Part shown: piece by piece, positions 41,590 to 50,730 of the stretch
Layout of the letters: each line of letters begins with the position of its first letter
How positions within the stretch are numbered: the first letter of the stretch is position 1
From: Eubacteriales bacterium
Lineage (GTDB): Bacteria; Bacillota; Clostridia; Christensenellales; CAG-138
Length of the DNA: 64,000 nt
Assembly (NCBI GenBank): GCA_028694155.1
Contig: JAQUTY010000002.1
Location: 96,115-160,114, forward strand
Reading direction: 5' to 3'
Translations under genes and position numbers: made by a program
The notes under the pieces: generated by a model
The model's input: only the letters and a program-made list of their open reading frames with translations
The model's database searches: none
What the model was told of the DNA's origin: nothing

Positions 41590-42422
41590 TAGAGTTCATC
41601 AACGAAACACTTAGGATATTCTCGCTGGCGTTCATGCAGCGTGCGCTTATAGTTGGCTGCTTGGTGTCGCTTTGTGCATCGCTGCTGGGCGTAAACATGG
41701 TATTGAAACGCTACTCAATGATTGGCGATGGACTTAGCCATGTCGGCTTTGGTGCGCTTGCCGTGGCGACTGCGTTGCGCTTATCGCCGCTGTGGGTGAG
41801 TATTCCTGTGGTCGTAGTTGTGGCGTTTTTCCTGCTTCGACTGTCGGAAAACAGCAAGATAAAGGGAGATGCGGCAATCGCGCTGATTTCTGCGTCCTCG
41901 CTTGCCATAGGCTCGGTGATACTTGCGCTGTCAACGGGCATGAACACGGACGTTTGCAACTATCTGTTCGGCAGCATCGTGAGCATGACGGACGCAGACG
42001 TGTACCTGTCGGTTGCCTTGTCGGTAATCGTGCTGCTGCTCTACGTTCTTTTCTACAACAGAATATTTGCCGTCACTTTCGATGAGACGTTTGCCAAGGC
42101 GACCGGCGTCAAGGCGAACCTCTACAATATGCTGCTTGCGGTGCTGACCGCAGTAACGGTGGTGCTGGGCATGAGAATGATGGGTGCGCTGATGATTTCA
42201 AGCCTCATCATCTTCCCCTCCCTTTCGGCAATGCGAATCTGCAAGCGATTTGGGTCGGTGGTGATTGTGTCGGCGGTGCTGTCGCTGGGCAGCTTTTTGG
42301 TCGGCATGATAGTATCGTCAATCGCCGCCACGCCTACGGGCGCAAGCGTGGTGATTGTCAACCTCATCGCCTTTTTGGTGTTCTGGGCGATAGGCAAAAT
42401 AAAAGGAGGGAACGCAAGATGA
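41586..42422 (+). CDS. znuB: Zinc ABC transporter permease
   Basis: A 278-residue ABC-3 family permease with about eight hydrophobic segments. The early RYSMIGDGLSHVGFGALAVA and the later AMRICKRFGSVVIVSA region are typical of ZnuB/MntB-type permeases. Start and stop overlap the neighbouring genes by four bases. Confidence 0.93.
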   Translation: MIEFINETLRIFSLAFMQRALIVGCLVSLCASLLGVNMVLKRYSMIGDGLSHVGFGALAVATALRLSPLWVSIPVVVVVAFFLLRLSENSKIKGDAAIALISASSLAIGSVILALSTGMNTDVCNYLFGSIVSMTDADVYLSVALSVIVLLLYVLFYNRIFAVTFDETFAKATGVKANLYNMLLAVLTAVTVVLGMRMMGALMISSLIIFPSLSAMRICKRFGSVVIVSAVLSLGSFLVGMIVSSIAATPTGASVVIVNLIAFLVFWAIGKIKGGNAR

Positions 42423-42856
42423 AGAGAATTATTTCGGTAGTGCTTTTGTCGCTTTGCCTGATTATGCCAACAGGCTGCAAAACGGTCAGTAAAGATGGAA
42501 TAGACGTAGATGTGACTGAAACGCTGTATGTTTCCTACATCAACGATATTTACACAAATATCAACAGCTATGTTGGCAAGAACATTCGCATAGAGGGAAT
42601 GTTCAAAGAGGAAATTGTCGGCAGCAATTCCTATTTCTATGTCTATCGGACAGGGCCCGGCTGCTGCGGCAACGATGGCGCAATGTGCGGCTTTGAATTT
42701 ACATGGGACGGTGCTTCCCAGCTTTTGGACAACTCGTGGATAGAGGTCGTTGGCGAGCTTGAAACCTATCAGGAGAACGGAAAAACTTATCTGAATCTTC
42801 GGGCGTCCTCTGTGACCGTCTTGACCCAAAGAGGAAAAGAAACGGTCGCAAACTAA
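42419..42856 (+). CDS. Lipoprotein with YcgQ/TIGR03943-like C-terminal domain
   Basis: A 145-residue lipoprotein (signal and lipobox MPTGC, cysteine near residue 19). The YVSYINDIYTNINSYVGKNI stretch and GPGCCGNDGAMCGFEF resemble the C-terminal domain of YcgQ/TIGR03943 proteins, which has an OB-like fold and conserved cysteines. It starts inside the znuB end (ATGA), so it is co-expressed with zinc uptake. A metal-handling or envelope role is inferred. Confidence 0.8.
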   Translation: MKRIISVVLLSLCLIMPTGCKTVSKDGIDVDVTETLYVSYINDIYTNINSYVGKNIRIEGMFKEEIVGSNSYFYVYRTGPGCCGNDGAMCGFEFTWDGASQLLDNSWIEVVGELETYQENGKTYLNLRASSVTVLTQRGKETVAN

Positions 42857-42866
42857 TCTCAACCCA

Positions 42867-42909
42867 AAAATTCGTCTATTTGGAGCCTGACCCCAAATAG
42901 ACGAATTTT
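42867..42909. terminator. Strong terminator after the zinc operon
   Basis: A perfect 17-pair inverted repeat (AAAATTCGTCTATTTGG at the left arm) with a nine-base loop. The arms end in AAAA/TTTT, so it can act in both directions; it separates the zinc operon from the leftward SGNH gene. Confidence 0.88.
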
Positions 42910-43011
42910 ATGTTTATTGGCATTAAAGACATAATAAAATTATTTTGCTTGTCGGGCGATGCCGTGAACGATGACCGATACGACATGCACAGCCGCCCCA
43001 AGGGTCAGCGG

Positions 43012-43713
43012 CTATACGGACTGCGGCAGGGCGTTGAGACGCTCACGGAAGGTGTCAATTATCAAATCCTGACCCTTGCTGTTGGGGTGGATTCCGTCCT
43101 CGCAGAAGTAGTCAAGAATGTGCAGCTTTGAGAGAAACTCACCACGCAAATCAATAAAGGGACAATCGAGCTGCCATGCTGCCTGTTCGACCGCCAGCGA
43201 GTAGCGTTCCTGATAGCGATAGATGGCGTTTGCATCGCCCAGCCACAGAAGAATACGCTCCTTGTCCAAACCGTTGCGAGTAATCCATGCCAAATAGCGT
43301 TCAGCGCATAGCGGAGGCAGCGAGCAAATGATGGGCAGAATGCCCTTTTGCTTGAGCGACACGACAAGTTCGGAGTACATGCGCTTGAACAGGGGCAGCG
43401 GCGTGGCAGGGATATGCTCCGCCTCGGGTGCTTTTTCAACCTCGTCCCACTTAAAATTGGAGTCGTTGCCGCCAAGCTCGATAAGAGCAACATCGCAGGG
43501 CAGACCCTTTTGAAGATGAGACTGAACGATGGGCAAGCCTTTTTGAATTGTGCAGCCAAAGCGAGAGTAGTTATCAAGTTCTATGCCGTATTGCTGGGCG
43601 AGCTTGACCAAATCAAACTCGTTTGAGGTCTGATAACGACCGGTATCATTATTCAAAACTACGCCCTTGAGGATTGAATCGCCATATATAGACAAATGTT
43701 TAATTTTATTCAT
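43012..43713 (-). CDS. SGNH/GDSL family hydrolase
   Basis: A 233-residue esterase-type protein with GDSILKG near residue 12 (nucleophile serine), GGND near 82 and DGIHPNSKG near 217 (catalytic Asp and His). No signal peptide. ATG 43713 follows AAGGAG; the longer reading from 43731 includes that site. Possible substrates are lipid or carbohydrate esters. Confidence 0.88.
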   Translation of the reverse strand: MNKIKHLSIYGDSILKGVVLNNDTGRYQTSNEFDLVKLAQQYGIELDNYSRFGCTIQKGLPIVQSHLQKGLPCDVALIELGGNDSNFKWDEVEKAPEAEHIPATPLPLFKRMYSELVVSLKQKGILPIICSLPPLCAERYLAWITRNGLDKERILLWLGDANAIYRYQERYSLAVEQAAWQLDCPFIDLRGEFLSKLHILDYFCEDGIHPNSKGQDLIIDTFRERLNALPQSV

Positions 43714-43819
43714 TTTCGTTCTCCTTGCCAAATACTTTTCTATGCGTTATAATAAGCCATCGGCGAAGGAAAATCACCCTACACCCATTCTTGGGCGGTC
43801 TACCCATAAAATACATGCA

Positions 43820-43836
43820 CTCTACCGTCAGTAGAG
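43820..43836. promoter_or_regulatory. Palindrome before the HTH-membrane regulator
   Basis: CTCTAC and GTAGAG around CGTCA, located 19 bp before the start codon of the XRE-type gene. Likely an autoregulatory operator. Confidence 0.5.
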
Positions 43837-43854
43837 CCGATAAATAGGAGATAA

Positions 43855-44448
43855 ATGACTGAAAACGAGCTTAAACAGAATTTGGCAAAGAACTTGGTTT
43901 ACTACCGTAAGCGCAAGGGAATGACGCAGTCTGCGCTGGCGGAGCTTCTTTCGTATACAGATAAATCCGTGTCAAAATGGGAGCGTGCCGAGGGAATACC
44001 GGACGCACTGGTGCTAAAGCAGCTTGCAACGCTCTATGATGTTACGGTGGACGATTTACTGGGAGGCGAGCCGCCAAAGCATATTCCCATGGCAAAAAGG
44101 AAGAAGGTCATCATAGGATTGCTGGCGGTGTGCCTAGTCTGGCTGGTGGCGGCAACGACCTACTTCATCTTGGGACTTTGCGTACCCGATGCGGAGTGGC
44201 TGCCCATGTGCTTCCTGTTTGCCCTACCCGTAAGCTCAATAGTATTGCTCGTGTTTGCCTCGATGTGGTGGACACCGCTTGTCCAAGGGTTGTCCGTGTC
44301 CGCATTGGTGTGGTCGCTTGCCCTATCTTGCGAGAGATTCATTACCAATCCTGCTTCACACAACATATATATCGCCGCCGGCGTATTTGAGGTATTGACG
44401 ATTCTGTGGTTCTTGCTTATCGGAATGAAGAAGCATCGCACCAAATAG
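43855..44448 (+). CDS. XRE-type HTH regulator with C-terminal membrane domain
   Basis: A 197-residue protein. Residues 8-65 form a lambda-repressor-type HTH (GMTQSALAELLSYTDKSVSKWERAEGIPD). Residues 80-190 have four hydrophobic segments. Such membrane-bound XRE regulators are found in Firmicutes and may sense membrane stress. TAGGAGA precedes the ATG. It lies 13 bp before glpK, but a functional link is not evident. Confidence 0.85.
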   Translation: MTENELKQNLAKNLVYYRKRKGMTQSALAELLSYTDKSVSKWERAEGIPDALVLKQLATLYDVTVDDLLGGEPPKHIPMAKRKKVIIGLLAVCLVWLVAATTYFILGLCVPDAEWLPMCFLFALPVSSIVLLVFASMWWTPLVQGLSVSALVWSLALSCERFITNPASHNIYIAAGVFEVLTILWFLLIGMKKHRTK

Positions 44449-44460
44449 CTGGGAGGAAAA

Positions 44461-45957
44461 ATGCAACGTTATTTACTATCGCTCGATCAAGGGACGACCA
44501 GCTCAAGAGCCATTCTGTTCACACTCGAGGGGAGTATTGTTGCGTCCTCTCAGTATGAATTTGACCAGCATTATCCTGCCGCAGGCTATGTTGAGCACGA
44601 CCCCGATGAAATTCTGATTTCACAGCTTAGAGCCGTACAGGACGTTCTGCTCACCGCAGACGTACAGGCAGGCGAGGTCGTAGCCATTGGCGTGACCAAT
44701 CAGCGAGAGACAACAATAGTATGGGACAGAAAAACGGGCAGACCCGTATACCCTGCTATCGTGTGGCAATGCAGACGAACCGCACCGCTTTGCGAGAAGC
44801 TAATAGAGCAAGGGCTTGAACAGCACGTTAGGGACGTGACAGGGCTTAGAATAGACGCATATTTTTCGGCAACCAAGCTCAGATATATTTTAGACCACAT
44901 AGAAAACGGACAGGCTCGTGCCAAAAGAGGCGAGCTGATGTTCGGAACGGTCGATACTTGGTTGATTTACAACCTCACCGGCGAGCATGTGACCGATTAC
45001 AGCAACGCCTCACGCACAATGCTGTTTGACATACACAAGCTGTGCTACGACCCTGTTTTGCTGCAAACGCTGAATATTCCGGAGTGTATTCTCCCCACAC
45101 CCCTCCCCTCGGCGCATATATATGGCAGGGTCAAGGTGGGAGCAGAAGGGCTTGAGCCGCTATGGGGTGTTCCTGTAAGCGGCGATGCAGGCGACCAGCA
45201 GGCGGCGTTGTTCGGGCAGGCGTGTTTTTATGGCGGACAGGCGAAATGCACCTATGGCACGGGCAGCTTTTTGATGATGAACACAGGCGACACGCCCATA
45301 AAAAGTGAACATTCGCTATTGTCCACCATTGCGTGGGGAGTTGGCGACAAGGTAGAATATGCTCTGGAGGGCAGCATCTTTAACGCCGGCAGCAGCATCA
45401 AGTGGCTGCGTGATGAAATGAAAATGATTGATGAGGCGCATCAAATAGACGAGCTTGCAGCAACGGTGGATAATGCCAACGGCGCATACTTTGTGTCGGC
45501 ATTCACGGGGCTTGGCGCACCGCATTGGGATATGTACGCTCGTGGCGCATTGGTTGGGCTTACTCGTGACGTGAGTAGGGCGCATGTTTGCAGGGCGGTG
45601 CTGGAAGGGATTGCATATCAGGTGTATGATTTGGCAAAGACCATGGAGAAGGACTGTCAAAGACCCTTGACCGTGCTGAAGGTCGACGGAGGCGCAAGCG
45701 TGTCGGACGTGATGATGCAGTTTCAGGCGGATATGCTGGGCATTCCGGTAAACAGACCACGCTGTGTGGAATCAACCGCCATTGGTGCGGCGTTCTTGGC
45801 TGGGCTGGGGGTTGGTTGCTACAAGGATATTGGAGAAATAATCAAACTGTGGAAGTCGGAGCAAATATTCATGCCTGCCATGAACGATGGTGAGCGTGAA
45901 AAGAGACTTTACGGCTGGACAAGAGCGATAGAACGTGCAAAGCACTGGGAGGAATAG
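44461..45957 (+). CDS. glpK: Glycerol kinase
   Basis: A 498-residue FGGY-family kinase that phosphorylates glycerol at C3 with ATP. LDQGTTSSRAILF at the N-terminus, NQRETTIVWDRKTGRPVYPAIVWQ near residue 80 and the later DGGASVSDVMMQFQADMLG near 404 are diagnostic. GGGAGG precedes the ATG. No uptake facilitator or glpD is adjacent. It is followed after two bases by a dehydrogenase gene. Confidence 0.96.
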   Translation: MQRYLLSLDQGTTSSRAILFTLEGSIVASSQYEFDQHYPAAGYVEHDPDEILISQLRAVQDVLLTADVQAGEVVAIGVTNQRETTIVWDRKTGRPVYPAIVWQCRRTAPLCEKLIEQGLEQHVRDVTGLRIDAYFSATKLRYILDHIENGQARAKRGELMFGTVDTWLIYNLTGEHVTDYSNASRTMLFDIHKLCYDPVLLQTLNIPECILPTPLPSAHIYGRVKVGAEGLEPLWGVPVSGDAGDQQAALFGQACFYGGQAKCTYGTGSFLMMNTGDTPIKSEHSLLSTIAWGVGDKVEYALEGSIFNAGSSIKWLRDEMKMIDEAHQIDELAATVDNANGAYFVSAFTGLGAPHWDMYARGALVGLTRDVSRAHVCRAVLEGIAYQVYDLAKTMEKDCQRPLTVLKVDGGASVSDVMMQFQADMLGIPVNRPRCVESTAIGAAFLAGLGVGCYKDIGEIIKLWKSEQIFMPAMNDGEREKRLYGWTRAIERAKHWEE

Positions 45958-45959
45958 AA

Positions 45960-47069
45960 ATGGAAACAAGACCTTATTTTGATTTTGAAACACTTGGCAA
46001 TTTTTTAACGGACGCATTCGTTGCCTACGGAGTGCCTCGCAAGGACGCTGCGCTGTGTGCAGACGTGTTGATGGAGAGCGACAGACGTGGAATTGAGAGC
46101 CACGGCGTCAACCGCTTCAAACCTATTTATATCGACCGCATTGAGGCAGGGATTCAAAACCCTGTCACCAACTTTGAGATAATCAAGGAAGGCCCGACCA
46201 CGCTGGTTGCCGATGCGCATGACGGAATGGGCATGGTCGCCTCGAAAAAGGCGATGGGTGCGGCGATAGAAAAGGCTAAAAAGTATGGCATGGGCATGAG
46301 CGTTGTTCGCAACTCCACCCACTACGGCATTGCAGGCTATTGGGCGACAATGGCTTCCAATGAGGGTTTAATCGGAATAACGGGAACGAATGCACGTCCG
46401 TCCATAGCTCCCACATTCGGAGTTGAAAACATGCTTGGCACGAACCCCCTCACGGTCGCATTCCCAACCGATGAGCCGTTCCCCTTCTGTATTGACTGCG
46501 CAACGTCAATAACTCAGCGTGGCAAGATAGAGTATTTTGCACGGAGTGGAAAGGACACGCCATCGGGCATGGTGATTGACAGGCAGGGCAACCCCGAAAC
46601 GGATTCCAAGCAGATTTTGGTTGACTTGACGCAGGGACATGCGGCGTTGGCACCGCTTGGCGGCATTGGAGAGGAGCTAGCTGGCTACAAGGGCTACGGC
46701 TATGCAACCGTTGTAGAGGTTTTGAGTGCGGCGTTGCAGGCAGGCAGCTTTCTAAAGCAGCTTACGGGAGTGGACGAAAACGGAAACAAGCAGCCCTACC
46801 ACCTTGGGCATTTCTTTATTGCAATCGACCCGGAGGCGTTTGTGGGGCTTGAGTCGTTCCGCCACACCTGCGGTGAGATTCTAAGAGAGCTGCGAGCATC
46901 AAAAAAGGCTCTGGGACACGACCACATATATACGGCAGGCGAGAAAGAGTACCTGGTTTACCTTGACAGAAAGGATAAGGGTGCGCCCATCAATGCCGCC
47001 GTGCAAAAGGAGTTCATCGCCATTCGTGACAAGAAAAACTTGCCCTATAAATTCCCGTTTGAGGTGTGA
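45960..47069 (+). CDS. Malate/L-lactate dehydrogenase family oxidoreductase (Ldh2)
   Basis: A 369-residue NAD(P)-dependent dehydrogenase of the LDH2/MDH2 (YlbC) family. The early ESDRRGIESHGVNRF near residue 38, NSTHYGIAGYWA near 117 and the GTNPLTVAFPTD region near 160 are characteristic. Substrate among malate, lactate or ureidoglycolate cannot be read from sequence. Two bases after glpK, so probably same transcript. Confidence 0.88.
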   Translation: METRPYFDFETLGNFLTDAFVAYGVPRKDAALCADVLMESDRRGIESHGVNRFKPIYIDRIEAGIQNPVTNFEIIKEGPTTLVADAHDGMGMVASKKAMGAAIEKAKKYGMGMSVVRNSTHYGIAGYWATMASNEGLIGITGTNARPSIAPTFGVENMLGTNPLTVAFPTDEPFPFCIDCATSITQRGKIEYFARSGKDTPSGMVIDRQGNPETDSKQILVDLTQGHAALAPLGGIGEELAGYKGYGYATVVEVLSAALQAGSFLKQLTGVDENGNKQPYHLGHFFIAIDPEAFVGLESFRHTCGEILRELRASKKALGHDHIYTAGEKEYLVYLDRKDKGAPINAAVQKEFIAIRDKKNLPYKFPFEV

Positions 47070-47071
47070 AC

Positions 47072-47947
47072 ATGAATGTTATTGAGACGCATAAGCTGAC
47101 AAAATACTATGGAAAAAGCCGTGGAATTATAGATGTGACCCTTGCGGTGGAGGAAGGTGACTTTTTCGGGTTCATCGGGCCTAATGGAGCAGGCAAGAGC
47201 ACGACCATTCGCACACTTTTGGGGCTTATTTCGCCCACCGGCGGCAAGGCGGAAATCTTTGGATTGGACGCTCAACGCAACAAGGTCGCCATTCTATCGG
47301 ACGTTGGCTATCTTCCCGGTGAAGCGGCATTTTACAGCGGCATGAGGGTTAAGGATATACTGAATCTGTCGGCAAAGCTGCACAAAAAGGACTGTCAAAG
47401 GGAGGCGGACATTCTTTGCCAAAGAATGCAGCTTGACACGCAAAAGAAGGTGGAAACGCTGTCGCTGGGCAACCGCAAGAAGGTCGGCATCGTGTGTGCG
47501 CTGCAGCACAGACCGAATTTATATGTGCTTGACGAGCCTACAAGCGGATTGGATCCGCTTATGCAGCGTGAGTTTTACATGATACTTCAGGAACGCAACG
47601 AGGAGGGCGCAACTATATTCCTTTCATCGCACGTTTTAAGTGAGGTTCAGCGTTACTGCAAGCACGCAGGCGTCATTCGTGAGGGAAAGCTGCTGGTAAC
47701 AGACAGGGTGGAATCCCTAGGACACACCGGAACAAAGCGTGTATCGCTAAGAGGAATAACCGAGCTGCCACGCCTTGACGGTGTTAAGGACGTCAAGCAG
47801 ACGGGAGACACATGGAGCTTTCTGTTTGGCGGCAAGTCTGCAGAGCTTTTAGGTGCGCTGTCCAAGCTGCCAATAGAGGACGTCAACATTTTCGAACCCG
47901 ATCTTGAGGAGGTATTTATGCACTACTACACGGGGGAGGAAAACTAA
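47072..47947 (+). CDS. ABC exporter ATP-binding protein
   Basis: A 291-residue ABC-2-type ATPase with Walker A GPNGAGKSTTIRTLLGL near residue 38, signature LSLGNRKKVGIVCAL near 130 and Walker B YVLDEPTSGLD. The C-terminal extension after residue 225 is common to drug, lantibiotic and polyether exporters. ATG 47072 follows GAGGTG. It pairs with the permease that starts one base downstream. Confidence 0.9.
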   Translation: MNVIETHKLTKYYGKSRGIIDVTLAVEEGDFFGFIGPNGAGKSTTIRTLLGLISPTGGKAEIFGLDAQRNKVAILSDVGYLPGEAAFYSGMRVKDILNLSAKLHKKDCQREADILCQRMQLDTQKKVETLSLGNRKKVGIVCALQHRPNLYVLDEPTSGLDPLMQREFYMILQERNEEGATIFLSSHVLSEVQRYCKHAGVIREGKLLVTDRVESLGHTGTKRVSLRGITELPRLDGVKDVKQTGDTWSFLFGGKSAELLGALSKLPIEDVNIFEPDLEEVFMHYYTGEEN

Positions 47948-47948
47948 A

Positions 47949-48737
47949 ATGACGATATTTTTTCATGAGCTTAGGCGTGGGCGAACTGCGCTAATCATTT
48001 GGACGGCGGTCATTGCGTTCATGCTTGCGGTGTGCCTGCTGATTTATCCGCAGATGTCCACACAGATGGGCGATATTTCCGCCATGTTTGCGGACATGGG
48101 CGGCTTTTCGCAGGCGTTCGGTCTTGATAAGATAAACTTTGGCGAGTTTATCGGCTATTTTGGTGTGGAGTGCGCCAACATTCTTGGAATTGGCGGAGCG
48201 TTCTTTGCGGCTATTTTGGGTATGTCTGCGCTTGCAAAGGAGGAGAAGGACAAGACGGCGGAATTTCTGCTGACACACCCCATTTCACGCAAAAGCATCG
48301 TTGCCCAAAAGCTGCTTGCAATGGCTGCACAGGTGCTGATACTCAATTTGGTTTGTGCCGCCGTGACGGTTCTTTGCGTGCTTGCCATCGGAGTTAGTGT
48401 ACCTGTGGGAACATTGACGCTGCTGCTTGTGGCATACCTTCTTATGCAGTTTCAGGTTGCTGCCGTCACCTTCGGCATTTCGGCATTCATCAGCCGTGGC
48501 AGCTTAGGTGTGGGCATAGGGCTTGCGGCGATGTTCTATTTTATGAACATCATTGCAAACCTCACTTCCTCGGTGGCATTTTTGAAATACCTCACGCCCT
48601 TTGGCTATACTGAAAGCTCGGATATCATTCTGCACGTCTCAATAGATTCAGCATATTTGGCTGCAGGCATGGCGATGGCGACAATAGGGATTGTGCTTGC
48701 GTTTGCAAAGTACACAAAGAAGGATATTGCCAGTTAG
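47949..48737 (+). CDS. ABC-2 type permease
   Basis: A 262-residue membrane protein with six hydrophobic segments and a long loop after the first. GMSALAKEEKDKTAEFLLTHPISR near residue 96 is the family motif. Partner of the upstream ATPase. Substrate unknown; a two-component system on the opposite strand follows and may regulate it. Confidence 0.88.
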   Translation: MTIFFHELRRGRTALIIWTAVIAFMLAVCLLIYPQMSTQMGDISAMFADMGGFSQAFGLDKINFGEFIGYFGVECANILGIGGAFFAAILGMSALAKEEKDKTAEFLLTHPISRKSIVAQKLLAMAAQVLILNLVCAAVTVLCVLAIGVSVPVGTLTLLLVAYLLMQFQVAAVTFGISAFISRGSLGVGIGLAAMFYFMNIIANLTSSVAFLKYLTPFGYTESSDIILHVSIDSAYLAAGMAMATIGIVLAFAKYTKKDIAS

Positions 48738-48743
48738 AAAAGC

Positions 48744-49949
48744 TTAGATGCAGGGAAAGACCACCGAGAAGGTAACGCCCAACTCCTCGCTGCTGTCAAC
48801 GGTGATGAGGGTCTTGTGCTTGATGGCGATGCTCTGGGCGATGGAAAGACCAAGCCCGAAGCTGCCAACCGTGGTGCGGCTGTCCTCGGCACGATAGAAG
48901 CGTTCAAAAATATGCTCCAGCTGCTCCTTTGACAGTGTTACGCCCGTGTTCCTAACCGTGAGCATGGTGCGTTTTTTATTGTTGACAGACAGGGATACTA
49001 TCACCTTTTCGCCCGATGGCGTGTATTTGGCGGCATTGTCCAAAAGAGCTTCAAACATTCGTCTTAGCTTGTCCTCGTCACCCTTGACGATAAGCGATGG
49101 GGCAATGTCGCTTTGCAGCACAACATCGTTTTCAAACAGAATCGGTTCGAACGACAGCAGACTGCCCTCAACCATTTGTGAGAGATCGACAGGCAGCATT
49201 TTTACAGCATCGTCAACAACATCCAGCCTTGCCATCTGGAGCATCTGCTCTATGAGCGACTTCATTCTCATCGCCTCCTCACGAATGAGCGAAGTATGCT
49301 CCTCGTTCTGGCTGCCCCGCTGCAGTTCCATGTCTGCATTGGACAGAATAATGGTAAGAGGTGTTTTCAGCTCGTGGGAAGCGTCCGCAATGAAACGCCG
49401 CTGCGCCTTCCATGCAAGCTCCGTGGGACGAACCGCCCATTTTGACAGCAGTATGGACAGCAGGAAGAACAGTGCATAAGTGCCCACAAACACAGAAATG
49501 CAGATGAACAGCACAGAATCCATCACGTTTTCGTTGGACACGGTGAAAACAAAAGCGATGGTGTTGTCTTTTCGGGCAAAGGACATCGAATAGTCCCTAA
49601 GTTCGCCAAAGTCGGTCTGGGAGGCAAGTGCTTGGCTTATCATATCTTCGATGGTTTCATCGGAAAATTCGGACACATCGCCACGAACAAGACTGTACTG
49701 ACCGCTTGCATCAATTTCAAACAGAAGCACGGGCATACCATAGTTCTTGAGGTCGGGTGGCTTTTCGCCCTTTTCAAAGCCATCGAAGGGTATGCGCTCA
49801 TCGCCAATGACATGGTCAAGAGCCTTGTTGGCATTGGAACGCACGGATTCTCGCATAAAAATAAAGACTGCAACGAAAACAGACACCAAAATGACGGTAA
49901 TTATCGACATTGTCATGATGACGAATCTGCGCCGCAGTTTTTTAATCAT
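48744..49949 (-). CDS. Sensor histidine kinase
   Basis: A 401-residue membrane kinase with two hydrophobic segments (about 10-32 and 142-166) enclosing an extracytoplasmic sensor. The H-box DASHELKTPLTIILS is near residue 190, the N-box LLDNAAKYTPSG near 305 and the G-boxes SFGLGLSIAQSIA near 367. It overlaps the regulator by four bases. The signal is unknown. Confidence 0.93.
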   Translation of the reverse strand: MIKKLRRRFVIMTMSIITVILVSVFVAVFIFMRESVRSNANKALDHVIGDERIPFDGFEKGEKPPDLKNYGMPVLLFEIDASGQYSLVRGDVSEFSDETIEDMISQALASQTDFGELRDYSMSFARKDNTIAFVFTVSNENVMDSVLFICISVFVGTYALFFLLSILLSKWAVRPTELAWKAQRRFIADASHELKTPLTIILSNADMELQRGSQNEEHTSLIREEAMRMKSLIEQMLQMARLDVVDDAVKMLPVDLSQMVEGSLLSFEPILFENDVVLQSDIAPSLIVKGDEDKLRRMFEALLDNAAKYTPSGEKVIVSLSVNNKKRTMLTVRNTGVTLSKEQLEHIFERFYRAEDSRTTVGSFGLGLSIAQSIAIKHKTLITVDSSEELGVTFSVVFPCI

Positions 49950-50623
49950 GCGATTGGCTCCTCCAACCTGTATCCAAATTTTCTAAGTGTTGCAATCACC
50001 ACGTTGGTTTTTAGGTACATCAGCTTTTTGCGCAGAAAACTGATATATACCTCAACATTGTTGTCCTCGGCGTCCGAGTCGCAGCCCCAAACCTTGTTGA
50101 GCAGCGTTTCCTTTGACACCACGCTCTGTCCGTTGGAAAACAGAATCCGCATTATGGCAAATTCCTTTTTGCCAAGCCGCACACTGCGCTCGCCGCAGCA
50201 AAGCATACAGGTTGACAGGTTCAGCCTAAGCTCGCCCAATGACAGCTCGTCCATCACAACCTCACCCTGACGGCGTGTGAGTGCGCGAACGCACGCTAAA
50301 AGCTCGTTCATTTCAAAGGGCTTGGTAAGATAATAGTCTGCACCCACGTCCAGTCCCTTTACCCTATCGTCAATATCCGTTCTGGCGGTCAGCATCAATA
50401 TTGGCGTGTCGATGTGCGCCTTTCTAAGCCCGCCGGCAACATCGAAGCCGTTCAGCTTGGGCAGCATTATGTCCAAAATGATAACGTCATAGACGTTGGA
50501 CAGCCCATAGTCCAGACCTGCCTCGCCATCAAAGCAAATATCGGAGTCGAAGTAGGCGGTCTTGAGCATTTCCTTTAGAGTTCTTGCAAGATGAATTTCA
50601 TCCTCAACTATCAATGCACGCAT
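49946..50623 (-). CDS. OmpR-family response regulator
   Basis: A 225-residue regulator with receiver domain (VEDE at 6, phosphoacceptor in ILDIMLP near 51, TKPF lysine near 101) and a winged-helix DNA-binding domain ending in RKFGYRLEEP. Cognate to the downstream kinase. It could control the ABC-2 genes convergent with the kinase. Confidence 0.94.
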   Translation of the reverse strand: MRALIVEDEIHLARTLKEMLKTAYFDSDICFDGEAGLDYGLSNVYDVIILDIMLPKLNGFDVAGGLRKAHIDTPILMLTARTDIDDRVKGLDVGADYYLTKPFEMNELLACVRALTRRQGEVVMDELSLGELRLNLSTCMLCCGERSVRLGKKEFAIMRILFSNGQSVVSKETLLNKVWGCDSDAEDNNVEVYISFLRKKLMYLKTNVVIATLRKFGYRLEEPIA

Positions 50624-50730
50624 GAGTTATTCCCCTTGTAAAAAAATATCATATGTATCATACCGTGCAAACCTTAAAATATTCTGCTGCCTTAAAAAAT
50701 GTCCAATGAGATAAAACCTTGCATTTGGGG

